Shown: positions 15,255 through 23,849 of the stretch, piece by piece
Position numbering within the stretch: position 1 is the first letter of the stretch
Layout: each line of letters starts with the position of its first letter
Assembly: GCA_003451785.1 (NCBI GenBank)
Contig: DMJL01000092.1
Coordinates: 1-29,181, forward strand
DNA from: Bacteroidales bacterium
GTDB lineage: Bacteria; Bacteroidota; Bacteroidia; Bacteroidales; UBA7960
Reading direction: 5' to 3'
Length of the DNA stretch: 29,181 nucleotides
Notes under the pieces: model-generated
The model's database searches: none
Told to the model about the DNA's origin: nothing
The model's input: the letters and a program-made list of their open reading frames with translations, nothing else
Translations under genes and position numbers: made by a program

Positions 15255-15700
15255 CGGCTGCCTTTTCAAATTTAAAATAACTTCACTCAAATTCTACGAA
15301 ACTTTCAATATTAGCATTTTTGGGAAAGCAAATGAAGAAGTTTTGGGGTCAAAAGCATAGGATTATCATAAAATTATACCAATTTTAGATGTTCGTTTCG
15401 TGAGCAAAAATACTTTCTGCAACTCGAAATTCACTTTTTGAATCAAAATATAAAAATTGTCGAAAATTATCAAAACACATCAAGCTAAATTTTTATTACA
15501 AACGAATAGGTTTTCATTACAAAACACAAATAATCCCCAATAGGTAAACTTTTAAATTCTATACCAACCAAATGGGTAATGATAGGAAATTTAATCTATT
15601 TTTATGTGCCAAATTTGGCTTCAACACTATAATGCTAATAGAGGCTGTTACCGTCCATTTCCTTTATTCAGGTTTCAAAAATTATTAAAATAAAATTGCA
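15255..15700. other. Divergent intergenic region, kinase / serine hydrolase
   Basis: Together with the kinase leader, about 550 AT-rich bases separate the two divergent operons. It contains paired 13-base direct repeats at 15490-15523 and a 12-base palindrome GCCAAATTTGGC at 15608-15619. I found neither a clear TAnnTTTG promoter nor a convincing sigma-54 -24/-12 element (TGGC-N8-TTGC) on the plus strand before 15701, and no RNA gene. Confidence 0.45.
15490..15523 (+). repeat. Two direct repeats, 21-base period
   Basis: TTTT[T/C]ATTACAAA occurs at 15490-15502 and again at 15511-15523, agreeing at 12 of 13 bases. Start-to-start spacing is 21 bases, two turns of the helix, so a protein could bind both on one face of the DNA. 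The pair lies about 180 bases before the serine hydrolase gene, a typical distance for an upstream activating site. Confidence 0.4.
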
Positions 15701-17587
15701 ATGAAAATACTTTTGAAAACAGTTTTTAGTGTGCTTTTTGCAAAGGCTTTTATCTTTTCGGTTTACTCTGCCGAAATTCCCCAGCAAAGCAGTATTGCTC
15801 CCTATGCCGATGGGCTTTTTGAGACCCTCTTGCGGGAAAACAATATTGCAGGGGCAGTTTTTTCAATGGTGCAAGACACTTCGGTGATTTACAATGCAGG
15901 ATATGGCTTTGCAAATGTACGCGCTGGAACTCCTGTAGATCCCGATACTACACTTTTTCGAATAGCCTCGATAAGTAAATTGTTTATTTGGATTGGGGTA
16001 ATGCAGATGGTGGAGCAAGGAAAATTGGATTTGGATCGCGACATCAACGAATATTTGGAAACTTTTGAGATACCTGCAACCTTTGAGCAGCCCATAACCT
16101 TGCGGTCGTTGATGACCCATACTCCCGGATTTGAAGATCGCATTTACAAGCTGTTTGTGAGAGATGTGGCAGAAAAGCTTAGCTTGAGCGAAGTTGTGGC
16201 AAGGGAACTACCCAAGCGTGTTCGACCTCCGTTTGTACAAGCATCCTACTCCAACCATGGTACTGGCATTGCCCAATACATTATTGAGATTGTAAGCGGA
16301 ATGCCGTTTGTAGAATACGCTCAGAAGTACATATTTGAGCCGTTGGGTATGCGCAATACAACCTTGCTGCAGCCACTACCTGCCACTATGGCACCCTATT
16401 TATCGCATGGATATGCTTTTGCTAATGGCAGATTTCTACCTCGTCCGTTCGAGTATGTACCACTGCAAAGTTCTGGTGGGGCAAGCACAACAGCTGCCGA
16501 TATGGCAAAATTTATGAAAGCTTTGCTCAACAATACTTGTCTCAACGGAAATTGTTTGCTGGATTCGGCAACATTTGCACAAATGACCAAACCTGCATTC
16601 TTCCATGCCGAAGGGGTAAACCCGGCACTTTTGGGCTTTATTGATATGAGCGTAAACAACAGAAGAATCGTTGGGCACGGCGGCAATACGCTATTGTTTC
16701 ACAGTATTTTGGCCATTTTCCCAAATGAGAATACTGGAATGTTCTTTTCGTTCAACACAGCGGGTGCCGGTAGGCTTACTAGAAGGGTTTTGCAGCAGTT
16801 TACCGACCGTTTCTTTCCCGATACTGTGCCCTTGACTACCATTATAAATTTGCCTGAAGGATATCTCAAGCCATTCGGGGGAGTTTTTCGTGCTAACAGA
16901 TTTTCGCATACCGAGCTTTTTAAGATTTTAGCCAGAGAAAATGCAGCAAGAATATCGGTTGAAGACGATACCCTAAAAATGGTTCTTGCAGGTGAAGTAT
17001 CGCGTTGGGTGCCAATAGACAGTTTGTTGTTTAGAAACATAAACAACAATAGCACAATTGCATTCTCAAGAGACGAAAGAGGTAAAATAGCTAATTTATT
17101 TATCGGAAACAGACCTATACTTGCATACAATCGCAATACAGGAATATGGGACTGGAATTGGCATAGGGCTTTGATGAATATCCTTATAGTTGTAATGTTT
17201 TATGTGTTAATAGTTTGGCCGTGGATGTATGTGGTACGCTACAGATATGTGCGTGCCGATAGGGCACCGGTAACACTGCCAATAATGAGCAAATGGATAG
17301 CATGGTTTGCGGCGGTTTGCTTCTTGGTTTTTGGTCTATTGGTACATTTCAATCTTCCGCCGGGCAGCGAATTGATGTTTGGAATACCACGGGCAATTGA
17401 GATAGCACTTGTTTTCCCAATAATTGCCATACCTCTAATTTTGGGTATGCTGTGGCAGAGTATCAGAATGATAGATGCACCAAAAACCCGCATTAGGAGT
17501 AGAATATTTTATTGGGTGGCTACCTTGGTTTTTGCGGCATCCATCGTTTCTTTGCACTTTTGGAATTTATTGGGCTGGAATTATTAA
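15701..17587 (+). CDS. Exported serine hydrolase (beta-lactamase class C / penicillin-binding fold) with four-helix membrane tail
   Basis: A 628-residue member of the beta-lactamase family PF00144, which includes D-aminopeptidases, esterases and class C beta-lactamases. A signal sequence spans about residues 1-24 (cleavage near YSAEI). The catalytic elements are complete: S90-x-x-K93 in RIASISKLF, Tyr183-Ser-Asn185 in ASYSNHG and the KTG-equivalent His326-Gly-Gly328 in IVGHGGN. After the catalytic domain (about 30-370) and a beta-rich stretch, four hydrophobic helices follow at about 491-512, 531-550, 565-587 and 601-622, anchoring it in the membrane with the active domain outside. The substrate cannot be deduced; a class C resistance enzyme is unlikely given the length and membrane tail. 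The amidohydrolase gene begins 18 bases downstream. Confidence 0.88.
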   Translation: MKILLKTVFSVLFAKAFIFSVYSAEIPQQSSIAPYADGLFETLLRENNIAGAVFSMVQDTSVIYNAGYGFANVRAGTPVDPDTTLFRIASISKLFIWIGVMQMVEQGKLDLDRDINEYLETFEIPATFEQPITLRSLMTHTPGFEDRIYKLFVRDVAEKLSLSEVVARELPKRVRPPFVQASYSNHGTGIAQYIIEIVSGMPFVEYAQKYIFEPLGMRNTTLLQPLPATMAPYLSHGYAFANGRFLPRPFEYVPLQSSGGASTTAADMAKFMKALLNNTCLNGNCLLDSATFAQMTKPAFFHAEGVNPALLGFIDMSVNNRRIVGHGGNTLLFHSILAIFPNENTGMFFSFNTAGAGRLTRRVLQQFTDRFFPDTVPLTTIINLPEGYLKPFGGVFRANRFSHTELFKILARENAARISVEDDTLKMVLAGEVSRWVPIDSLLFRNINNNSTIAFSRDERGKIANLFIGNRPILAYNRNTGIWDWNWHRALMNILIVVMFYVLIVWPWMYVVRYRYVRADRAPVTLPIMSKWIAWFAAVCFLVFGLLVHFNLPPGSELMFGIPRAIEIALVFPIIAIPLILGMLWQSIRMIDAPKTRIRSRIFYWVATLVFAASIVSLHFWNLLGWNY

Positions 17588-17605
17588 TCACAAAGCTGTT
17601 TTTAT

Positions 17606-19261
17606 ATGAAACAACTATCATTTATTGCCTTAGTTGCCACAGTTCTTTTTCTTGGGTCATGCCGACCAAAACAAGAAGCCGATCTCATTATTTACAATGC
17701 AGTGATTTACACTGTAGATTCGGCTTTTTCTATTCAAGAAAGCATGGCCATAAAAGATGGTAAAATTTTGGCAGTAGGCACCAACAGAGAGATTGAAAGA
17801 AGTTTTAGGTCTGTAAAGACTAAAAACCTGTATGGTGCTTTTGTCTATCCGGGATTCATGGATCCGCACAGCCATTTTATCGGTTTTGGCAGGTACTTAG
17901 AAACTGCAAATCTTATGGGTGTTACAACTTTCGAGGAGATTGTAAGCATCCTACGCCAGCACCATGCAACGAACCCGCGAGAATGGGTAATTGGTAGAGG
18001 TTGGGATCAAAATCTTTGGCCAGTTAGGGAGTTTCCCAATAAAAGTTTGTTAGATATAGCTTTTCCCGATGTTCCGGTTCTGCTAATAAGGATAGATGGC
18101 CATGCGGCTATTGCCAATTCCGAAGCCTTGCGCAGAGCTGGAATTACAAGTCAAACCCGTGTGCCGGGCGGGAAAATATTGCTTCAAAATGGGCAACCAA
18201 CAGGTATGCTCATAGACAAGGCTATTGATCTGGTTAGGCAGCAGATACCTCCACGAACCATCAACGACGATATCAGAGCATTGATGAGAGCGCAATCATT
18301 GGCATTTGCTGCCGGACTTACCAGCGTGAGTGAGGCCGGAATAGATTACCAAGATATACGGTTGATTGACTCATTGCAATCTGCCGGCAAGTTGAAGATA
18401 AGAGTATATGCAATGATAAACCCAACGGAAGATAATTTCGAAGGGTTTATGCGAAGAGGGCAATATAAAACCGACTTGCTAAATGTGAGGTCGGTAAAAC
18501 TGTTTACGGATGGGGCATTAGGTTCCAGGGGCGCAAAACTCTTAGAACCCTATTCGGATGATCCCTCAAATAGCGGACTGTTGCTCAACACGCCGGAATT
18601 TCTCCGAATTGTTTCAAAAGAAGCACATAAATTTGGTTTTCAGGTAAACACCCATTGTATTGGCGACTCTGCTGTTAGACTCATGTTGCATATTTATCGA
18701 GATATTCTGAAGGAACGCAACGACCTCCGTTGGAGGATAGAGCACGCTCAGGTAGTGCATCCTGATGATTTCAACCTGTTTGGACAGTATAGTATCATTC
18801 CTTCTATCCAAACATCCCATGCCACTTCTGATATGATTTGGGCAATTGATAGGCTGGGACCCGAGAGAATCAAAACAGCATACGCCTACAGGCAATTGCT
18901 TGAACAAAATGGCTGGCTACCCAACGGAAGCGACTTTCCGGTAGAGCGCATAAATCCCTTGTACGGCTTTTATGCAGCCTTTGAAAGGCGCAACCACCAA
19001 GGATTGCCATTAGAAGGTTTCCAAATGGACAATGCATTAACCAGAAAACAGGCACTCAAAGGAATGACAATTTGGTCGGCAAAAGCACAGTTTGAAGAAA
19101 ACGAAAAAGGCAGCCTCGAACCTGGTAAGTTTGCCGATTTTGTGGTATTGGAAAAAGATATAATGGAGATTCCGGCAGCTGAGATTCTTACTTTACCCAT
19201 TCAATACACTTTTGTGAATGGAGAAATAGCCTTTGAAATAGTATCTGCACCAACCCCTTGA
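17606..19261 (+). CDS. Lipoprotein amidohydrolase (amidohydrolase 3 / YtcJ-like)
   Basis: A 551-residue metal-dependent hydrolase of the PF07969 group. The N-terminus is a lipoprotein signal with lipobox LGSC, Cys19, so the mature enzyme should be lipid-anchored in the envelope. Metal-binding motifs in order are DPHSH (His88, His90), VKLFTDGALGSRG, the NTHCIGD histidine near residue 350 and EHAQVVH near residue 378; NGSDFPVERINPL carries the late catalytic aspartate. Relatives include D-aminoacylase and YtcJ-type enzymes, usually acting on N-acyl or amide bonds; the substrate is unknown. It follows the serine hydrolase by 18 bases, so the two are probably co-expressed and both face outside the cytoplasm, suggesting sequential hydrolysis of one class of substrate. 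Confidence 0.88.
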   Translation: MKQLSFIALVATVLFLGSCRPKQEADLIIYNAVIYTVDSAFSIQESMAIKDGKILAVGTNREIERSFRSVKTKNLYGAFVYPGFMDPHSHFIGFGRYLETANLMGVTTFEEIVSILRQHHATNPREWVIGRGWDQNLWPVREFPNKSLLDIAFPDVPVLLIRIDGHAAIANSEALRRAGITSQTRVPGGKILLQNGQPTGMLIDKAIDLVRQQIPPRTINDDIRALMRAQSLAFAAGLTSVSEAGIDYQDIRLIDSLQSAGKLKIRVYAMINPTEDNFEGFMRRGQYKTDLLNVRSVKLFTDGALGSRGAKLLEPYSDDPSNSGLLLNTPEFLRIVSKEAHKFGFQVNTHCIGDSAVRLMLHIYRDILKERNDLRWRIEHAQVVHPDDFNLFGQYSIIPSIQTSHATSDMIWAIDRLGPERIKTAYAYRQLLEQNGWLPNGSDFPVERINPLYGFYAAFERRNHQGLPLEGFQMDNALTRKQALKGMTIWSAKAQFEENEKGSLEPGKFADFVVLEKDIMEIPAAEILTLPIQYTFVNGEIAFEIVSAPTP

Positions 19262-19278
19262 TGCCTTGAATGAAGAAT

Positions 19279-19352
19279 GCTAATTACAACAATGCCATTT
19301 TTCAAAACTAAATTTTGAAATATTTATAGCATTTTTTTGTAATGCAATTAGC
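19279..19352 (+). terminator. Nested inverted repeat, probable 3' end of the hydrolase operon
   Basis: An inner perfect hairpin TTTCAAAA/TTTTGAAA (19300-19320, 5-base loop) sits inside an outer imperfect inverted repeat: GCTAATTACAA at 19279-19289 and TTGTAATGCAATTAGC at 19337-19352, which match with a small insertion. Seven Ts at 19332-19338 lie downstream of the inner stem. Its position just after the amidohydrolase stop suggests termination, but the two-layer symmetry also fits a decayed mobile repeat. Confidence 0.45.
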
Positions 19353-19494
19353 TAAAATGCTCAATACAAGGCAGTATGACTATCAATAGTTGATAAAACA
19401 CTCTCGGTAATAACGCAACTTTTTGCAGATGAAAAGGAGGTATATTCAACGCTTATGCAACTTTTAAATATTGCTTGCAAAACATTTCAAAAAA
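19353..19494. other. Rest of the intergenic region before rpsO
   Basis: With the inverted repeat and the rpsO promoter this completes a 314-base gap between the amidohydrolase and rpsO. In this middle part I see nothing I can support beyond AT-rich DNA. Confidence 0.5.
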
Positions 19495-19526
19495 TTTGCA
19501 GAAATATAAATAATGTAGTAATTTTG
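19495..19526 (+). promoter_or_regulatory. Promoter of rpsO
   Basis: TTTG (19495-19498), 20 bases of spacer and TAATTTTG (19519-19526) make a full match to the Bacteroidota housekeeping promoter. Transcription would start around 19531-19534, giving a leader of about 45 bases that opens with a small hairpin. Confidence 0.8.
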
Positions 19527-19530
19527 CGCT

Positions 19531-19545
19531 CCTGAAATAATCAGG
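19531..19545 (+). promoter_or_regulatory. Hairpin at the predicted 5' end of the rpsO mRNA
   Basis: CCTGA AATAA TCAGG forms a perfect 5-base stem beginning at or next to the predicted transcription start. It could protect the transcript from 5'-end decay or be part of a binding site for S15, which represses its own mRNA in other bacteria. The sequence does not tell which. Confidence 0.4.
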
Positions 19546-19575
19546 CACATAAGAATCCGGAAACAAATTTTTAGC

Positions 19576-19845
19576 ATGTATTTAACCCCAGAAATCCAAA
19601 AAGGTATTTTTGCCGAAGCAAGTGGCTCGGAGACCAATACTGGTTCCGCAGAAAGCCAAGTATCTTTGTTCACATACAAGATCAGCCATTTGACCAATCA
19701 CCTCAAGGGCAACAAGAAGGACAAGGTAACACAAAGATCGTTGATCCTTATGGTTGGCAAGAGAAGGAAACTGCTCGACTATTTGAAATCCAAAGATATT
19801 GAGCGCTACAGAAGCCTCATTAAGAAACTGAACCTTCGTAAGTAA
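19576..19845 (+). CDS. rpsO: 30S ribosomal protein S15
   Basis: Binds the central domain of 16S rRNA early in small subunit assembly and makes an intersubunit bridge. The 89 residues are the standard length. Signatures include TGSAESQVSLFTYKISHLTNHL (about residues 22-43) and LMVGKRRKLLDYLKSKDIERY (about 59-79). It has a strong promoter, a 45-base leader and an intrinsic terminator 22 bases after its stop. It precedes pnp, the rpsO-pnp order known from many bacteria, where the terminator gives partial read-through into pnp. Confidence 0.98.
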   Translation: MYLTPEIQKGIFAEASGSETNTGSAESQVSLFTYKISHLTNHLKGNKKDKVTQRSLILMVGKRRKLLDYLKSKDIERYRSLIKKLNLRK

Positions 19846-19867
19846 ATTTGGAAGGTTATCGAAAACT

Positions 19868-19901
19868 CAGGCAATTAGCAATGTTAATTGCCTGTTTTTT
19901 T
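19868..19901 (+). terminator. Intrinsic terminator between rpsO and pnp
   Basis: CAGGCAATTA and TAATTGCCTG form a perfect 10-base stem around the 7-base loop GCAATGT, followed at once by seven Ts (19895-19901). This is the clearest intrinsic terminator in the window. Confidence 0.9.
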
Positions 19902-20045
19902 ATTGCATCAATGCAAAAATTGGCAAATATGCCTTTAAGTTTTGTTTTGATGCACTAAAATTGTACTTTTAGCATCTTTTACTAAAAGACGATTAAGGCA
20001 ATATTTTAAACACCAATAAGAAAACAGAAGAAAGGAAACGATTAG

Positions 20046-22193
20046 ATGGACGAAAGAACGATGGGAATTAGGAAAGAATTTGCATTAGAGGATGGCCGTA
20101 AAATAACTATTGAAACCGGCAAATTAGCAAAGCAGGCCGATGGTTCGGTAGTGGTTCGCATGGGCGACACCATGTTGCTTGCAACAGTAGTAGCAAAAAA
20201 AGAGTTAGTAACCGGGCAAGATTTTTTGCCCCTCACAGTAGAATATCAGGAGAAATACGCAGCTGCGGGTAGATTTCCCGGTGGATTTTTCAAAAGGGAA
20301 GCACGCCCTTCCGAGTACGAAATTCTTGTATCACGCTTGGTTGATAGAGCATTGAGACCCATGTTTCCAGATGGTTACAGAGCCGACACACAGGTGTTGA
20401 TTTCATTAATCTCGGCAGAAAAAAACAACGCACCCGATGCTTTGGCCGGATTGGCTGCCTCGGCAGCGCTTGCAGTATCGGATATACCCTTCAACGGACC
20501 AATTTCAGAAGTAAGGGTTATCAGATTGGATGGCAAGTTTATTGTAAACCCCACCATAAGTCAGATAAGCAATGCCGATATTGAATTGGTAGTTGCAGGC
20601 AGCTTAGAAAATATTTTGATGGTAGAGGGTGAGATGCAGGAAGTTTCGGAGCGCGAAATGCTCGAAGCTATAAAAGTGGCCCACCAAGCCATAAAGATTC
20701 AATGCCAGGCCCAAATAGAATTGGCGGCAATGGTAGAAAAAGCCAAAACTAAGCGCGAATATCCAGCGGACGCAAAAGATGAAGCCCTCTACGAGCTTAT
20801 GAAAAGTAAACTCTACGAAAAGCTATATCAGAACTCAAAGAGTGCAGAAGGCAAGGCCGATAGAAAAGCAGCCGTTGCGGCATTAAAGACCGAATTTATT
20901 GAAGGACTCACTCAGGAAGAGCTTCAAGAAAAAAGTGCATTGATTGACAAGTATTTTAGCGACTTGCACAAAGAGGCTGTTCGCAATCTTGCACTGGATG
21001 AGAAACAACGGTTAGACGGACGCAAGCCTTACGAAATTAGACCTATTTGGTCGGAGGTAGATTATTTGCCATCGGCTCACGGTTCGGCCATTTTTACAAG
21101 AGGTGAAACCCAATCGCTCACTACTGTAACATTGGGTACCAAGCTGGATGAGCAAATCATTGACGGTGCTGTGTATGAAGGTAAGAACAAATTCATGCTG
21201 CACTACAACTTTCCACCATTCAGTACGGGCGAAGTAAAAATGCTCCGTGGTACCAGCAGGCGCGAAGTAGGGCATGGCAACTTAGCACTTAGAGCAATAA
21301 AGCCAATTTTGCCCGAGGGCAACGATAATCCCTACACAATTAGAATTGTTTCGGATATTTTGGAGTCCAACGGCTCTTCCTCAATGGCTACCGTATGTGC
21401 AGGAACTCTTGCGCTATTGGATGCAGGTGTGAAACTCATCAGACCGGTATCGGGTATAGCTATGGGGTTGATTGCCGATCCTAAAACCAACAGATATACA
21501 GTATTGTCTGACATTCTGGGCGATGAAGACCACTTGGGCGATATGGACTTTAAAGTTACCGGCACACGCCATGGGATAACTGCATGTCAGATGGATATTA
21601 AGATTGATGGTTTGAACTATCAAATTTTGGAAGAAGCATTGGAGCAAGCACGCAAAGGCAGGCTACATATTCTTGATGAGATGGAAAAAACCATTTCGGA
21701 GCCTCGCGCCGAATACAAACCCCATGTACCTCGTATTATAAAAATGACCATACCCAAGGAGTTTATCGGTGCTGTGATAGGACCCGGCGGTAAAGTTATT
21801 CAGGAAATGCAACGCGAAACCGGTTCAACCATTATCATTGAAGAGGTTGGCGATTTCGGAATCATAGATATTTTCTCTGAAAACAAAGATTCTATTGATG
21901 CTGTAATCAACCGGATAAAGGGCATAACCGCCATTCCCGAAATAGGAGAAATTTACACAGGAACCATCAAAAGTGCTGTTGCATTTGGTTTGTTTGTAGA
22001 AATTCTTCCCGGCAAGGAAGGCTTGCTGCACATAAGCGAGATTGCATGGAAACGCATTGAGAATATTGAAGACTGCGGGCTGAAAGTGGGCGAAAAAATC
22101 CAAGTGAAGCTGATAGACTTAGACAAGAAGACTGGCAAACTAAAACTTTCGCGCAAAGTACTTTTGGCAAGGGATACACCTCCAAAAAGTTAA
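20046..22193 (+). CDS. pnp: Polyribonucleotide nucleotidyltransferase (PNPase)
   Basis: A phosphorolytic 3'-to-5' exoribonuclease of mRNA decay, acting as a cytoplasmic homotrimer. The 715 residues fit the family. Domains in order are RNase PH-like 1 (about 10-145), the alpha-helical linker (about 240-320), catalytic RNase PH-like 2 (about 325-550), KH (about 560-622) and S1 (about 628-705). Within these, RNase PH-like 2 contains FMLHYNFPPFSTGE and LGDEDHLGDMDFKVTG with the metal-binding aspartates; KH contains FIGAVIGPGGKVIQEM; S1 contains GTIKSAVAFGLFVEILPGKE. The ATG at 20046 directly follows an in-frame stop; ATG 20061 is a possible alternative. The rpsO terminator lies upstream and I see no exact promoter of its own, so read-through is likely. 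The sigma factor gene follows after 89 bases. Confidence 0.97.
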   Translation: MDERTMGIRKEFALEDGRKITIETGKLAKQADGSVVVRMGDTMLLATVVAKKELVTGQDFLPLTVEYQEKYAAAGRFPGGFFKREARPSEYEILVSRLVDRALRPMFPDGYRADTQVLISLISAEKNNAPDALAGLAASAALAVSDIPFNGPISEVRVIRLDGKFIVNPTISQISNADIELVVAGSLENILMVEGEMQEVSEREMLEAIKVAHQAIKIQCQAQIELAAMVEKAKTKREYPADAKDEALYELMKSKLYEKLYQNSKSAEGKADRKAAVAALKTEFIEGLTQEELQEKSALIDKYFSDLHKEAVRNLALDEKQRLDGRKPYEIRPIWSEVDYLPSAHGSAIFTRGETQSLTTVTLGTKLDEQIIDGAVYEGKNKFMLHYNFPPFSTGEVKMLRGTSRREVGHGNLALRAIKPILPEGNDNPYTIRIVSDILESNGSSSMATVCAGTLALLDAGVKLIRPVSGIAMGLIADPKTNRYTVLSDILGDEDHLGDMDFKVTGTRHGITACQMDIKIDGLNYQILEEALEQARKGRLHILDEMEKTISEPRAEYKPHVPRIIKMTIPKEFIGAVIGPGGKVIQEMQRETGSTIIIEEVGDFGIIDIFSENKDSIDAVINRIKGITAIPEIGEIYTGTIKSAVAFGLFVEILPGKEGLLHISEIAWKRIENIEDCGLKVGEKIQVKLIDLDKKTGKLKLSRKVLLARDTPPKS

Positions 22194-22282
22194 ACCAGCG
22201 CTGTCGGAATGACACCTATCAATTTTTGTTAATAAAATACTACCGTTCTGTGCCAAAATAGAAACCCTTAATACCTGTGATT

Positions 22283-23146
22283 ATGAGGCAATTAAAAATT
22301 GCAAAGCAGGTTACGAACCGAGATACGGCTTCCGTTGACAAGTACCTTCAGGAAATTGCAAGGGTGAGTTTGATTTCGGCAGAGGAGGAAGTACTTCTGG
22401 CCCAAAGGATAAAGCAAGGCGACAGGGCTGCTTTGGAAAAGCTCACCAAAGCAAACCTGCGCTTTGTTGTTTCAGTATCAAAACAATACTTGAACCAAGG
22501 ATTGAGCTTGCCTGACCTTATCAATGAAGGAAATCTTGGTTTGCTAAAAGCAGCAACAAAATTTGACGAAACTCGTGGGTTTAAGTTTATTTCTTATGCA
22601 GTGTGGTGGATAAGGCAATCCATACTGAATGCACTCGCCGAACAAGCTAGAATTGTGCGGTTGCCCTTAAACAAGATTGGCTCACTGAATAAGATCAACA
22701 AAACCATTGCCATGCTTGAGCAAAAGTATGAGCGAGAGCCTTTTCCCCACGAAATTGCAGATGTTTTGTCTATTTCTGAAGAGGAAGTTAAGCAAACCCT
22801 CCAACATGCAGGACGACCTGTAAGTATGGATGCACCATTGGTTCAAGGGGAAGAAATTACCATGTTAGAGGTTCTACAAAACAACGAAGAGGATTTACCT
22901 GAAAAAAAACTTTTGACCGATTCGTTGCGGATTGAAATCGAACGGGTGGTTGGAACCCTAAAAGCACGAGAAGCACAAATCATTAGGCTGTATTATGGTT
23001 TGGATGGTTTCACTCCACATACCCTTGAAGAAATAGGCGAGAAACTGATGCTTACCAGGGAAAGGGTTAGGCAGGTAAAGGAAAATGCTTTAAGAAAACT
23101 AAAACTCCTTCCTAAATGCAAAAATCTGAAAAGTTACCTTGGCTGA
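22283..23146 (+). CDS. rpoD: Primary RNA polymerase sigma factor, Bacteroidota type
   Basis: The housekeeping sigma factor, 287 residues from ATG 22283, the usual length in Bacteroidota; it lacks region 1.1. MRQLKIAKQVTNRD is the recognisable start of this clade, so I reject the GTG two codons upstream. Region 1.2 follows with DKYLQEIARVSLISAEEEV. Regions 2.1-2.4 contain ANLRFVVSVSKQYLNQGLSL and FISYAVWWIRQSILNALAEQ. Region 3 is RLPLNKIGSLNKI, and region 4.2 has TLEEIGEKLMLTRERVRQVK. It should recognise the -33/-7 promoters seen in this window. It sits between pnp and rpe with short gaps (89 and 46 bases) and may share their transcript. Confidence 0.96.
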   Translation: MRQLKIAKQVTNRDTASVDKYLQEIARVSLISAEEEVLLAQRIKQGDRAALEKLTKANLRFVVSVSKQYLNQGLSLPDLINEGNLGLLKAATKFDETRGFKFISYAVWWIRQSILNALAEQARIVRLPLNKIGSLNKINKTIAMLEQKYEREPFPHEIADVLSISEEEVKQTLQHAGRPVSMDAPLVQGEEITMLEVLQNNEEDLPEKKLLTDSLRIEIERVVGTLKAREAQIIRLYYGLDGFTPHTLEEIGEKLMLTRERVRQVKENALRKLKLLPKCKNLKSYLG

Positions 23147-23192
23147 TAAATAGATATATATTTTGTTTTCAGTTTAATTTAATTGCTGTTTT

Positions 23193-23849
23193 ATGAATGT
23201 TTTAATTGCACCTTCCTTACTTTCTGCTAATTTTTTGGATTTGAGAAAGGATGTGGAAATGGTGAACGATAGTGTTGCCGATCTGTTTCATATTGATGTA
23301 ATGGATGGGCATTTTGTCCCCAATATCTCCTTTGGGTTTTCTATCATAAAACAAATAAAAACCATAGCCCGCAAGCCCTTGGATGTGCATTTGATGATTG
23401 ATAAACCAGAGCGTTACTTAGAAGAATTTAGAAATGCGGGGGCGGATATGCTGAGTGTGCATTACGAAACCTGCACACACTTGCACTCCACCTTGCAAAA
23501 AATAAAACAATTGGGAATGAAGGCTGGGGTGGTAATCAATCCACACAATCCGGTTGCCCTGCTAAGGGATATTTTGCCCGATGCCGATTTTCTGCTGCTT
23601 ATGTCGGTAAACCCCGGTTTTGGCGGGCAGAAGTTTATCGAAAATACTTATAACAGGCTAAATGAACTGCGGATATTAAAAACTCAGGTTAATCCTAATT
23701 TGCTTATTGAGGTAGATGGTGGTGTAACACTCGAAAATGCTGCACAGTTGGCAAAGGCAGGTGCCGATATGCTTGTTGCAGGTAGTGCAATTTTTACAAA
23801 CAATAATCCTAAAGCATATATCGAAAAAATGAAAATTTCTGTTGCATAA
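23193..23849 (+). CDS. rpe: Ribulose-phosphate 3-epimerase
   Basis: Interconverts ribulose 5-phosphate and xylulose 5-phosphate in the pentose phosphate pathway. The 218-residue TIM barrel has all expected sites: N-terminal IAPSLLSANF, metal ligands His33 and Asp35 in LFHIDVMDGHFVPN, His66 in PLDVHLMI, the flexible loop MSVNPGFGGQKFI near 137-149, and the second catalytic aspartate Asp175 in EVDGGVT. It starts 46 bases after the sigma factor gene. It supplies the same pathway as the transaldolase at 5916-6569. Confidence 0.97.
   Translation: MNVLIAPSLLSANFLDLRKDVEMVNDSVADLFHIDVMDGHFVPNISFGFSIIKQIKTIARKPLDVHLMIDKPERYLEEFRNAGADMLSVHYETCTHLHSTLQKIKQLGMKAGVVINPHNPVALLRDILPDADFLLLMSVNPGFGGQKFIENTYNRLNELRILKTQVNPNLLIEVDGGVTLENAAQLAKAGADMLVAGSAIFTNNNPKAYIEKMKISVA

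Noticed and set aside
15608..15619. 12-base palindrome GCCAAATTTGGC
   Set aside because: Several perfect 12-base palindromes are expected by chance in a window of this size; no promoter context supports it.
15701..17587. Reading the serine hydrolase as a class C antibiotic resistance beta-lactamase
   Set aside because: Length, four-helix membrane tail and pairing with an amidohydrolase argue for another substrate; the fold alone does not imply resistance.
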